Origin: Flavobacteriaceae bacterium
GTDB taxonomy: Bacteria; Bacteroidota; Bacteroidia; Flavobacteriales; Flavobacteriaceae
Assembly: GCA_030835825.1 (NCBI GenBank)
Contig: JAURRA010000010.1
Span: 89,866 to 153,865 of the forward strand
Length of the DNA: 64,000 nucleotides
Direction: 5' to 3'
The notes under the pieces are model-generated. The model searched no databases. It had not been told where the DNA came from and saw only the letters and a program-made list of their open reading frames with translations. Each line of letters starts with the position of its first letter. Position 1 is the stretch's first letter. Shown in pieces: positions 25,944-34,748 of the stretch. A program made the position numbers and the translations under genes.

Positions 25944-26300
25944 CTATCGCTGTTGTTTTGGCAACATATCAACTCCAATTTTTTTACCTAAATAAATGAG
26001 CATTGGAGTCAGCGGTATCGGTAGCGGTATGAATTTTAGGCTAATTAAGACAAGTATCTTAACGATATCCGCCGATTGCGAGCGCACAAATTTCTTATCC
26101 TCGGGGCTCACCGCTTGGAGTAGAATAATCCGTTTTAGAATAATCAACGCTTCAATGGTTTCCTTTTTTTCTCTTGAGGTGGCCGATTTTACTTTGACCC
26201 AATTGTCGTTTAACCAAACAATGGAACGATCCAGCCAGTGCGCCATTTTAGCGCGTGCTGCTTCTGTAAATACCATCACGCTTGACTTGTCTTCAGACAT
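25944..26300 (-). CDS. Small protein with C-terminal hydrophobic segment, unknown (weak LETM1-like tail)
   Basis: A 118-residue protein. Residues 1-75 are helical and charged (AARAKMAHWLDRSIVWLNDNW, then a Lys-rich helix). Residues 80-110 are hydrophobic and proline-rich (LKFIPLPIPLTPMLIYLGKKIG), followed by VDMLPK. The P-x-P-L-T-P...LGKK pattern resembles the end of LETM1-like ribosome-binding segments found in short Bacteroidetes proteins, but the similarity is slight. A peripheral or monotopic membrane protein is likely. It lies 56 bases upstream of the AMP nucleosidase gene on the same strand. Confidence 0.65.
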   Translation of the reverse strand: MSEDKSSVMVFTEAARAKMAHWLDRSIVWLNDNWVKVKSATSREKKETIEALIILKRIILLQAVSPEDKKFVRSQSADIVKILVLISLKFIPLPIPLTPMLIYLGKKIGVDMLPKQQR

Positions 26301-26502
26301 CTAAAATCCTTTATAGAAGAAACGACTTGTTTTTAAGGCCATTAGCATCTATGTAAACTTAATCTGTTTATAGCATTATTCTTTAAAAAAAACTCAAAAG
26401 TTTGATCTACCGTGCACTTTATAACAGAGATAAATCAGGAGACACATGGTGTTCTAATTCTCTAAAATTTTGTTAAACAAACAGTTGCATTTAAATAATT
26501 TG

Positions 26503-26510
26503 TAGCTTTG
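26503..26510 (+). promoter_or_regulatory. -7 promoter element for the copper operon
   Basis: TAGCTTTG, a full TAnnTTTG match, ends nine bases before the ATG at 26520. A TTG at 26485-26487 lies 15 bases upstream, a little short of the usual spacing. The leader would be only a few bases long. I see no clear operator palindrome next to it. Confidence 0.5.
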
Positions 26511-26519
26511 TAATGGCTA

Positions 26520-26939
26520 ATGAAACAAATAGTACATAAAATAGCGTCCGTAAGTATGGCACTTTTAGTGTTGTGTTCTACCTTGTCTGTCACGGTAGAG
26601 CAGCATTATTGCGGGCAGTATTTAGTTGATTCTTCGTGGTTTGGTCATGCCAAGTCCTGCGGTATGGAAATGCCTCAGGCTAGCAGCAGTTCTTCAGATT
26701 GTGAATTTGTGCAAACAGGCTGTTGTTCGAATAAAATATTTCATATTGAAGGGCAGGATGAGCTCAACTCGGCAGTATCTCCATGTGCTCTTGAGCAATT
26801 GGATTTTGTGGCTCTCATTGCGCCATCATTTCAATGCTTAACATTACCATGTGGTGAAAACTATCATGTTTTTAAAAACTACAACCCTCCTAAACTAGTG
26901 CGGAACGTTCAGGTTCTGAACCAGACATTCTTGATTTGA
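26520..26939 (+). CDS. HYC_CC_PP family protein (copper-operon-associated exported protein)
   Basis: A 139-residue exported protein with an N-terminal hydrophobic signal (MALLVLCSTLSVTV, about 13-26). It then shows the three markers that name the family: H-Y-C (EQHYCGQYLV), C-C (TGCCSNKIF) and P-P (NYNPPKLVRNVQVLNQTFLI at the C-terminus). Such proteins are found in flavobacteria directly before CusA-type efflux genes. The paired cysteines and the histidine make metal binding likely, but no function is established. It is the first gene of the copper/silver efflux operon and follows a -7 box closely. Confidence 0.85.
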   Translation: MKQIVHKIASVSMALLVLCSTLSVTVEQHYCGQYLVDSSWFGHAKSCGMEMPQASSSSSDCEFVQTGCCSNKIFHIEGQDELNSAVSPCALEQLDFVALIAPSFQCLTLPCGENYHVFKNYNPPKLVRNVQVLNQTFLI

Positions 26940-27040
26940 TTTTTTAGATTTCTAACAATAGTGCCGTGAGACAAAGACCGCACGGCCTCGTGCTATCCTA
27001 CACGGACTCCAATGATTCTAAAAAAACAAATTTATAAGAT

Positions 27041-30000
27041 ATGCTCAATAAAAGCATCAAATTTTTAATAGACAACAAGCTTGTAGCAGTTCTGCTTCTG
27101 GTCGTTGTAATTGGATGGGGGATTGTCAATGCCCCTTTCAATTGGGATACTGGCTTTTTACCCAATGACCCTGTTGCAGTAGATGCGATTCCTGATATTG
27201 GGGAGAATCAGCAAATCGTTTTTACCAAATGGGGAGGAAGATCGCCGCAAGATATTGAAGATCAAATCAGCTACCCACTTACCTCGGCCTTACTAGGCAT
27301 ACCCGGCGTTAAAACGATTAGAAGCTCTTCAATGTTTGGGTTTTCCAGTATTTATATCATTTTTGAGGAGGATATTGACTTTTATTGGAGCCGTAGCCGC
27401 ATACTCGAAAAACTCAATGCATTGCCAATGGGACTATTGCCCAGTGAGGTTAATCCTGCTTTAGGACCTGACGCTACTGCCTTGGGGCAAATTTTTTGGT
27501 ATACCCTAGAAGGACGTGATGCTAACGGGCAAGTTACCGGAGGTTGGGATTTACAAGAGTTAAGAAGTATCCAAGATTTTTACGTCAAATACGCACTCTC
27601 TTCCTCCAATGGCGTGTCAGAGGTGGCTTCTATTGGAGGGCATGTCTTGGAATATCAAGTCGATGTCAAGCCCGAATTAATGCGCCAATATGGCCTACAT
27701 CTCGATCAGGTCGTTCAAGCTGTCAAGAAAAACAATAAAGACGTTGGGGCACAAACTGTCGAAATCAATCGAGCCGAATATTTGATCCGAGGATTGGGCT
27801 ATATCGAGACCATTGAAGACCTCGAAAATGCGGTGGTCACCTCTGAAAATTACACTTCAATTCGCATCAAAGACATCGCTACTGTAGTAGTAGGACCTGC
27901 TAGCCGGAGAGGAATTTTAGATAAAGAGGGCGCAGAAGTAGTTGGCGGCGTGGTCGTTGCACGGTATGGTGCTAACCCTATGGAGGTTATTCAAAATGTC
28001 AAAGCTAAAATAAAAGATTTAAGCACAGGTTTGCCTTCCAAAGTTTTAGCTGACGGGAGAACTTCTCAACTTACAATTGTCCCTTTCTACGACAGAACAG
28101 AATTAATTCAAGAGACATTGAACACGCTCAATGAGGCCTTAACTCTTGAAATATTGATCACCATTTTTGTCATTGTTATCATGGTGTTCAATTTGAGAGC
28201 ATCTGTATTAATCTCTGGCCTATTGCCCATTGCTGTCTTAATGGTGTTTGTAGCTATGAAATACTTTGAGGTCGATGCTAATATTGTGGCTTTATCGGGA
28301 ATAGCCATCGCCATAGGGACTATGGTTGATGTTGGCATTATATTATCCGAAAATATCGTTAGACATCTGGATGAGCATGGCGATAAACTGAGTACCAACA
28401 CCGTTGTTTACAATGCTACTACCGAAGTTTCTGGGGCCATCCTAACGGCAGTAACCACAACAATAATTAGTTTTATTCCAGTATTTACAATGATTGGCGC
28501 AGAGGGTAAATTGTTCAGACCATTGGCATTTACCAAAACCATGGCCTTATCAGCTTCAATTATAGTCGCCCTATTTTTAATACCGCCAATCGCCGCATTT
28601 ATTTTCAAGAAAAGGACATTCAAACCACGAATACGACTAATAGCTCATGGCTTATTGGGTTTAATTGGTTTGGGCACAATCGTTTGGGGTCAAATTATGG
28701 GCTTGCCACTATTGGCCTTTGCCTTGATTGGTGTGATGTTTCAATCGGGTAAAATCACAGCATCTCAATCCAAACTACTGCATATTGCAATCACCGTATT
28801 TACAATTGTTTTACTTCTTGCAGACTATTGGCGGCCACTAGGATTCGATCGCTCCATAAGTATCAACTTACTTTTTGTGGCGCTGATTTGTTTTGGACTT
28901 CTCGGTTTGTTTTGGGTATTCCAAAGACGCTATACCCGGATTTTGAAATGGGCGCTTAACAATAAGTTGCTTTTCCTATCTGTACCAACCGCTGTGGTCA
29001 TTTTCGGATTTCTTATCATGCGTCAAACGGGCAAAGAATTCATGCCTTCGCTCGATGAGGGCTCATTTTTACTCATGCCAACCTCCATGCCTCATGCGGG
29101 CATTGAAGAGAACAAGCGGGTATTGCAACAATTGGATATGGCCGTAATAAGCATACCAGAAATTGCTACGGTTGTGGGAAAAGCTGGTCGAATTGAATCG
29201 GCTTTGGATCCCGCACCCTTATCGATGTACGAGAATATCATTATCTATAAGTCTGAATACACACAAAATAATCAAGGTGATCCGCAAAGATTTAAAGTCA
29301 ATGCTGATGGGGTTTTTATGCTAAAAGATGGCAGCCTTGCCATCAATCCAAATGTAGAAGTGAGCAATCATAAGGACTATATAGGTCAGGTCAAAACCAA
29401 CCCTTTTGAAGTATCGGCAGATCTTCTGATTGAGGACAAGGATGGCGAATATTACCGAAATTGGCGTCCCGAGATCAAATCCACGGACGATATTTGGACC
29501 GAAATTGTCAAGGTCAGTAAGTTGCCTGGAGTTACCACTGCTCCAAAACTGCAGCCCATAGAAACTAGACTGGTAATGCTTCAAACTGGAATGCGCGCCC
29601 CAATGGGAATTAAAGTCAAAGGACAAAATTTGGAGGATATCGAAGCGTTTGGACTGGAGCTAGAAAAGGTTTTAAAAGAAGCCGAAGGAGTAAAAGCCGA
29701 AGCTGTATTTGCCGATCGTATTGTAGGCAAGCCCTATCTTATCATAGATATCAACCGTGAAAAATTAGTTCGATACGGGTTATCTATCGATCAAGTACAG
29801 CAAATATTAGAAGTAGCGGTAGGAGGAATGGTACTGTCCCAAACAGTAGAAGGAAGGGAGCGTTACGGCATTAGAGTGAGGTACCCGCGTGAGGAACGCT
29901 CTACCCCGGAAGATTTGGGAAATATTTATATTCCCGTTGGCAAAGGCACACCTATCCCCTTAAGCGAAGTAGCCCAGATTACCTATGAAAAAGGGCCGCA

Positions 30001-30778
30001 AGTCATTAAAAGTGAGGATACTTTTTTAGTGGGTTATGTACTCTTTGACAAATTGGTCAACTATGCCGAGGTCAATGTTGTTGAAAACGCTCAGGCTCTG
30101 ATTGAAAAGAAAATTGAAGCTGGAGAGTTGCTTGTTCCTAAAGGGGTGAATTACGAATTTACAGGAACATACGAAAACCAATTAAGAGCCGAAAAGACAT
30201 TGAGCGTTGTAGTCCCATTAGCGCTATTAATTATTTTTATCATTCTTTACTTTCAATTCAGATCCGTTGGCACATCTCTCATGGTATTTTCAGGAATTAC
30301 AGTAGCTTTTGCCGGTGGATTTATTATGATTTGGCTCTATGGTCAAGATTGGTTTTTGAATTTCAATTTCTTAGGAGAAAATATAAGAGGTCTTTTCCAG
30401 ATTCAACCAATCAACCTAAGCGTAGCGGTATGGGTTGGCTTTATCGCACTATTTGGCATAGCAACTGATGACGGAGTTATAATGGCCACCTATTTGAAAC
30501 AAAATTTCGAACGGATGCGTCCTCAAAACATAAGCGAGGTGCACGCAGCAATTATTGACGCTGGACAAAAGCGTATTCGGCCATGTTTGATGACAACAGC
30601 TACAACCCTTTTGGCGCTGCTACCTATTCTAACATCCACTGGGCGTGGCTCCGATATTATGATTCCTATGGCCATACCTAGTTTTGGCGGGATGGCATTT
30701 GCGCTCATTACCTTGTTTGTTGTTCCAGTGCTATACAGTTGGAAGGCGGAATTCGATTTAAAAAGATTACAGAAATGA
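27041..30778 (+). CDS. cusA: CusA/CzcA family heavy-metal RND efflux pump, Cu(I)/Ag(I) type
   Basis: A 1245-residue RND inner-membrane pump with the duplicated 6+6 helix plan. The three methionines that form the periplasmic copper site of E. coli CusA (M573, M623, M672) are all conserved here, as M679 (LLMPTSMP), M729 (APLSMYEN) and M846 (TRLVMLQTG), which points to Cu(I)/Ag(I) rather than zinc. It is about 200 residues longer than E. coli CusA because of an extra hydrophobic insert (about 527-635) and an extended loop after M729 (about 738-815). The stop overlaps the ATG of the TolC-like gene (ATGA). Confidence 0.93.
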   Translation: MLNKSIKFLIDNKLVAVLLLVVVIGWGIVNAPFNWDTGFLPNDPVAVDAIPDIGENQQIVFTKWGGRSPQDIEDQISYPLTSALLGIPGVKTIRSSSMFGFSSIYIIFEEDIDFYWSRSRILEKLNALPMGLLPSEVNPALGPDATALGQIFWYTLEGRDANGQVTGGWDLQELRSIQDFYVKYALSSSNGVSEVASIGGHVLEYQVDVKPELMRQYGLHLDQVVQAVKKNNKDVGAQTVEINRAEYLIRGLGYIETIEDLENAVVTSENYTSIRIKDIATVVVGPASRRGILDKEGAEVVGGVVVARYGANPMEVIQNVKAKIKDLSTGLPSKVLADGRTSQLTIVPFYDRTELIQETLNTLNEALTLEILITIFVIVIMVFNLRASVLISGLLPIAVLMVFVAMKYFEVDANIVALSGIAIAIGTMVDVGIILSENIVRHLDEHGDKLSTNTVVYNATTEVSGAILTAVTTTIISFIPVFTMIGAEGKLFRPLAFTKTMALSASIIVALFLIPPIAAFIFKKRTFKPRIRLIAHGLLGLIGLGTIVWGQIMGLPLLAFALIGVMFQSGKITASQSKLLHIAITVFTIVLLLADYWRPLGFDRSISINLLFVALICFGLLGLFWVFQRRYTRILKWALNNKLLFLSVPTAVVIFGFLIMRQTGKEFMPSLDEGSFLLMPTSMPHAGIEENKRVLQQLDMAVISIPEIATVVGKAGRIESALDPAPLSMYENIIIYKSEYTQNNQGDPQRFKVNADGVFMLKDGSLAINPNVEVSNHKDYIGQVKTNPFEVSADLLIEDKDGEYYRNWRPEIKSTDDIWTEIVKVSKLPGVTTAPKLQPIETRLVMLQTGMRAPMGIKVKGQNLEDIEAFGLELEKVLKEAEGVKAEAVFADRIVGKPYLIIDINREKLVRYGLSIDQVQQILEVAVGGMVLSQTVEGRERYGIRVRYPREERSTPEDLGNIYIPVGKGTPIPLSEVAQITYEKGPQVIKSEDTFLVGYVLFDKLVNYAEVNVVENAQALIEKKIEAGELLVPKGVNYEFTGTYENQLRAEKTLSVVVPLALLIIFIILYFQFRSVGTSLMVFSGITVAFAGGFIMIWLYGQDWFLNFNFLGENIRGLFQIQPINLSVAVWVGFIALFGIATDDGVIMATYLKQNFERMRPQNISEVHAAIIDAGQKRIRPCLMTTATTLLALLPILTSTGRGSDIMIPMAIPSFGGMAFALITLFVVPVLYSWKAEFDLKRLQK

Positions 30779-31998
30779 AGAAGAATTATAGCCTGATATT
30801 ACTGGCCGTTTTTACTGTGCATTTTACACACAGTCAAGATTTGATGTCTTATATTCAAGAAGCTGAAGCTAATAATTTGGAACTGAAAGCTCTTGGGTAT
30901 AAACATGACGTCGCATTGGAGAAAATCAATGAAGTGAATACTTTACCCGATACGGAATTGGGGATCGGTGTTTTTGTCAGTAAACCAGAAACCAGAACCG
31001 GAGCCCAAAAAATGAGATTTTCACTCAAGCAAATGATGCCATGGTTTGGCACTATCACAGCCAGACAAAATTATAGTTCAACAATGGCAACTGTCGCCTT
31101 CGAGAATTTAGTATTGGCTCAACGAAAATTGAGAATGGCCGTTGCGCAATCCTATTACAAGCTTTACGCCATACAATCAAAAAAAGACGTTCTTGAAAAC
31201 CACATTCAGCTTGTTGAACGCTATGAAACTATTGTCCTAAATAGCGTCGAGGTTGGACAGACCTCTTTGGTTGATGTCTTGAAATTACAAATGAAGCGAG
31301 AAGAATTGCTGCGTCAAAAAGAACTGCTGGAGCAAAATTTTTGGAAAGAACAAGCCGCTTTTAACTTGCTATTGAACAGAGACAGTGGCGTCACGGTAGC
31401 GGTCGTGTCTGACTTGAAGTTACCTGCACAAGATCGCGTAGTTGATACATCAGCCTTAGACCTGCACCCAGAGTTGGTCCAATTCGATCGGCTCTATGCC
31501 TCGGTTACCGATTCCGAATTAGTCAATAAAAAAGAAGCTGCACCGACCATAGGGTTTGGACTAGATTATATCAATGTAGAAGCGCGTCAGGGCCTTGACT
31601 TTATTGACAATGGCAAAGACATTTTGATGCCTATGTTCAGTATTAGGCTTCCTATTTTTAATCACAAATACCGTTCAAAAACCGTTCAAAACAGTCTCAA
31701 GCAAGACGCTTTATTGGCTGAAAAAAGTAACAGAAAAAATCAACTCACCACAATTTTAATTGCCGCACTATCGGAGCGACAAATAGCAAAAATCAGTCAC
31801 GACACCTATGCCTCGAATATTGAAAAAGCTGAATTCAGTCTTGATCTTTTAATAAAAAACTTCGAAGTTCAAAACAAAAATTTTACAGACGTATTAGAGC
31901 TTCAAGAGCTTTTATTAAACTTAGAAGTCTCAAAAATTGAAGCTGTACAAAGCTACTATTCACAATCAACAATCATTAATTATTTAAGCAATCAATAA
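30775..31998 (+). CDS. TolC family outer-membrane efflux protein (CusC-like)
   Basis: A 407-residue outer-membrane factor with signal peptide (about 1-20, ending FTHSQ) and the long coiled-coil helices of TolC/CusC proteins, in the usual internal repeat. I chose the ATG at 30775 because it starts the signal peptide and overlaps the cusA stop by four bases; the frame is open to 30739. No lipobox Cys is present, unlike E. coli CusC. It provides the outer-membrane channel for the Cu(I)/Ag(I) pump made with the CusA and CusB proteins of this operon. Confidence 0.9.
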   Translation: MKKNYSLILLAVFTVHFTHSQDLMSYIQEAEANNLELKALGYKHDVALEKINEVNTLPDTELGIGVFVSKPETRTGAQKMRFSLKQMMPWFGTITARQNYSSTMATVAFENLVLAQRKLRMAVAQSYYKLYAIQSKKDVLENHIQLVERYETIVLNSVEVGQTSLVDVLKLQMKREELLRQKELLEQNFWKEQAAFNLLLNRDSGVTVAVVSDLKLPAQDRVVDTSALDLHPELVQFDRLYASVTDSELVNKKEAAPTIGFGLDYINVEARQGLDFIDNGKDILMPMFSIRLPIFNHKYRSKTVQNSLKQDALLAEKSNRKNQLTTILIAALSERQIAKISHDTYASNIEKAEFSLDLLIKNFEVQNKNFTDVLELQELLLNLEVSKIEAVQSYYSQSTIINYLSNQ

Positions 31999-32018
31999 AC
32001 CATCAAAAATTAAAACTC

Positions 32019-32558
32019 ATGAAAACACAAACAAAAACCCTTGGACTCATGGCATTAACAGCCATTGCATTGTCTTTGACTTCCTGTAAAGAAACTAAAA
32101 AAGAGGAACAAGCAACTACCCCAACCAATGTCAGTAACAGCAGTACTTATATCGATAACTATATGAGTCTTAAGGACGCCTTGGTAGGAGATGACAGCGT
32201 TTCGGCTAGTATTCATGCTAAGACTTTAGCTATCTCTGTGCAAGAATTGGACGTTACGTCCTACGAGTTGAAGGACGAGCGCAACTTTGTATTAACAGTC
32301 AAAAAAGTCGCCAAAAACGCATCCCAAATTCCAAATGCAGATATTGCTTTACAACGATCACTTTTTGAAGCTATTACCAATGATATGATTAATCTTATTA
32401 AAATCACCGGGGCTTCATCGATTGTATATGTGCAATATTGCCCTATGTACGAACAAGGTCAGGGTGGGTATTGGTTAAGCCAGAATGAAGCGGTTAAAAA
32501 TCCACTCTTCGGCAGTATGATGCTCAATTGTGGGAGGGTGACTGACACCTTAAAATAG
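32019..32558 (+). CDS. DUF3347 domain lipoprotein of the copper operon
   Basis: A 179-residue lipoprotein (lipobox LTSC, Cys about 23) whose mature part is a single DUF3347 domain (about 43-178). It begins with YIDNYMSLKDALVGDDS and ends with the family's Cys/Met-bearing motif VQYCPMYEQGQGGYWL and MMLNCGRV. The domain is helical and is found with CusB/CusA proteins in Bacteroidetes. Metal binding by the C-x-M and terminal Cys is likely but unproven. The gene starts 20 bases after the TolC-like gene. The same domain is repeated at the C-terminus of the next protein. Confidence 0.87.
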   Translation: MKTQTKTLGLMALTAIALSLTSCKETKKEEQATTPTNVSNSSTYIDNYMSLKDALVGDDSVSASIHAKTLAISVQELDVTSYELKDERNFVLTVKKVAKNASQIPNADIALQRSLFEAITNDMINLIKITGASSIVYVQYCPMYEQGQGGYWLSQNEAVKNPLFGSMMLNCGRVTDTLK

Positions 32559-32621
32559 TATCAGTCATATCCCTATATGGGGGGCATCGCCTTCCGGGAA
32601 ATAAATTAATAATCTTATGTT

Positions 32622-34325
32622 ATGAAAAAAAATAATTTAACCATAGTCATCGCAGTCATACTTGGTCTTGTAGGCGGGTATGTCCTATTCGCTCCAAATA
32701 GTTCTCACCAAGCAGAATCTCATGATCACGCGGATACTGCCTCCCAGAACCAGAAGTGGACCTGTTCAATGCACCCCCAAATCATGCAAGACAATCCTGG
32801 TCAATGTCCGCTCTGCGGCATGGATTTGATCCCAGTCGATAATGATATGGGGGGGCTTCAGCCTAATCAATTCAGTATGAGTGAACATGCTATGGCTTTG
32901 GCTAATGTCCAGACCACAGTTGTAGAGGAGCGACCTACTGACTCGAACACCATGCAGCTCTCTGGAAAGATTACCGCTAATGAGTCCTTAAATAGCGTGC
33001 AATCGAGTTATTTCAATGGCCGCATTGAAACGCTTGATATAAATACTACTGGCGAGACTGTGAGACGAGGTCAAAAACTAGCAACGATTTATTCCCCAGA
33101 ACTGGTTGCTGCTCAGCAGGAGCTACTCACCTCAGCTGGTTTGAAAGAAACACAGCCAGAACTCTATTCAGCGGTACGCAATAAATTGAAGATTTGGAAG
33201 CTCACCGAAGCTCAAATTCAAAGCATGGAGAAGTCGGGTAAAGTGATGCATTTTACACCAATTTATGCCAATACGACGGGGACAGTAATCGAAAAACTAG
33301 TCAATAACGGAGACTATGTTAAAGCTGGTCAACCGCTATTTAAAATAGCCAATTTGAATACAGTATGGGCCGAGTTTGACGCTTACGAAACCCAAATTCC
33401 TGGATTGGAAATAGGTCAAAAAATCACCGTATCGACCAACGCTTATAAGAACGATTTTAGAGAGGCTAAGATCACCTTCATTGAGCCGACCTTAAATACT
33501 TCGACAAGAACAGTGTTAGTCAGAGCAGAGATGTCCAATAGCAAAGGAACTCTCAAGCCAGGGATGTTCGTCAATGGTTCTGTGAAAGGCTTAAACGCCT
33601 CATCTGCAAAAGAACTGTTAGTTCCATCAACTGCTGTAATGTGGACGGGGAAACGATCAATAGTTTACGTGCAGCCCGATAACACACAGCCTATGTTTGA
33701 GATGCGAGAGGTCAATTTAGGACCCTTGGTTAATACTAATTATACCATTTTATCGGGTCTGCAAGCTGGAGAAACTATAGTAACTAACGGCACATTTACT
33801 ATAGACGCTGCGGCCCAACTCAATGGAAAAAGCTCCATGATGAACCACAAAGCTTCCCAATCAATGGATAAAATGGTCGTTCCTCCTGATTTTCAAAAGG
33901 AACTCTCTCAAATAATCATTCCTTACATGAGTTTGAAAGATGCCTTAGTGGCCGGCGATCCAGTAGCTGGTAAAAAAGCAGCAATTGATTTGGTTGAAAA
34001 ACTAAAAAAAGAAGGTCAATCGGCGCTATCAGCAAAATCCTCAAGCTTTTGGAAAGCAAAAAAAGACTTGCTTGTGTCAATGGCACAAAATTTATCTAAA
34101 GCAGAGGTGTTGGCCTCTCAGAGAAAGCAATTCATAGAGCTATCTCAGGAGATGATTGCGGTTGTAGAATTATTCGGAATTGGACAATCTGTTTACCATC
34201 AATTCTGCCCAATGGCTAATAATAACGAAGGAGCCGGTTGGTTGAGTTTTGACAAATCAATCAAAAATCCCTATTTTGGAGAAGTAATGTTAAGCTGCGG
34301 CAAAATCATAGCAGAACTGGATTAA
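32622..34325 (+). CDS. cusB: CusB-like periplasmic adaptor with heavy-metal-binding domain and C-terminal DUF3347
   Basis: A 567-residue membrane-fusion protein. After an N-terminal signal/anchor (8-24) comes the heavy-metal-binding motif WTCSMHPQIM...CPLCGMDLIPV (46-72), with C48, M50, H51, C62 and C65. The adaptor body follows (about 105-405: barrel-sandwich, hairpin and beta-barrel). A DUF3347 domain ends the protein (about 430-567, with YHQFCPMANNNEGAGWL and VMLSCGKI). It links the CusA pump to the TolC-like channel and may hand Cu(I) to the pump. The DUF3347 fusion duplicates the separate lipoprotein encoded just upstream. Confidence 0.92.
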   Translation: MKKNNLTIVIAVILGLVGGYVLFAPNSSHQAESHDHADTASQNQKWTCSMHPQIMQDNPGQCPLCGMDLIPVDNDMGGLQPNQFSMSEHAMALANVQTTVVEERPTDSNTMQLSGKITANESLNSVQSSYFNGRIETLDINTTGETVRRGQKLATIYSPELVAAQQELLTSAGLKETQPELYSAVRNKLKIWKLTEAQIQSMEKSGKVMHFTPIYANTTGTVIEKLVNNGDYVKAGQPLFKIANLNTVWAEFDAYETQIPGLEIGQKITVSTNAYKNDFREAKITFIEPTLNTSTRTVLVRAEMSNSKGTLKPGMFVNGSVKGLNASSAKELLVPSTAVMWTGKRSIVYVQPDNTQPMFEMREVNLGPLVNTNYTILSGLQAGETIVTNGTFTIDAAAQLNGKSSMMNHKASQSMDKMVVPPDFQKELSQIIIPYMSLKDALVAGDPVAGKKAAIDLVEKLKKEGQSALSAKSSSFWKAKKDLLVSMAQNLSKAEVLASQRKQFIELSQEMIAVVELFGIGQSVYHQFCPMANNNEGAGWLSFDKSIKNPYFGEVMLSCGKIIAELD

Positions 34326-34341
34326 ACTAAAAAACACATCT

Positions 34342-34605
34342 ATGAAAACCTATAAAGTTTGTCAAAGCTGTAGCATGCCAATGAAAAAAGACCCCCAAGG
34401 AGGGGGAACTAATGCAGACGGGACCAAAAGCAATATGTACTGTTCGCTGTGCTATGGAAATGGTAATTTTTGGAATTCAGAAATTGATTCAGCCGAAGAG
34501 ATGCGTGAATTTGTGAAAGTCAAACTTAAAGAAATGGGGTTCCCCGGTTTTTTGACTGGTTTTTTTACGCGTGGTATTCCTAAATTGGAGCGATGGAAAA
34601 AATAG
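34342..34605 (+). CDS. Zinc-ribbon domain small protein
   Basis: An 87-residue cytoplasmic protein with four cysteines in two C-x2-C pairs: CQSC at residues 6-9 and CSLC near 34-37, embedded in MPMKKDPQGGGTN and MYCSLCYGNGNF. This is the putative zinc-ribbon (PF12674-like) pattern. The C-terminal half is a helix followed by a hydrophobic FPGFLTGFF patch. It starts 16 bases after the cusB stop and so probably closes the copper operon. A role in metal sensing or buffering is possible; nothing in the sequence proves it. Confidence 0.85.
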   Translation: MKTYKVCQSCSMPMKKDPQGGGTNADGTKSNMYCSLCYGNGNFWNSEIDSAEEMREFVKVKLKEMGFPGFLTGFFTRGIPKLERWKK

Positions 34606-34724
34606 TAATAGAACATTAATCAAGCGCTGTAAAAATAATACAACTCCTAGTGCCAAACTAGGTAATTCACGATTAGATCATCGCGTCCTTTCCAAAAAAT
34701 GAAAGTAATAATTAAAATAAAAAT

Positions 34725-34732
34725 TACTTTTG
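34725..34732 (+). promoter_or_regulatory. -7 promoter element for the penicillin acylase gene
   Basis: TACTTTTG, a full TAnnTTTG match, lies 16 bases ahead of the TTG start codon at 34749 and supports transcription starting right before it. Confidence 0.5.
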
Positions 34733-34748
34733 ATTAAAATTAATTCTC

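Noticed and set aside
25996..26304. 102-codon plus-strand frame opposite the small hydrophobic-tail protein
   Set aside because: The minus-strand frame has a clear charged helix followed by a proline-rich hydrophobic segment; the plus frame looks like its shadow.
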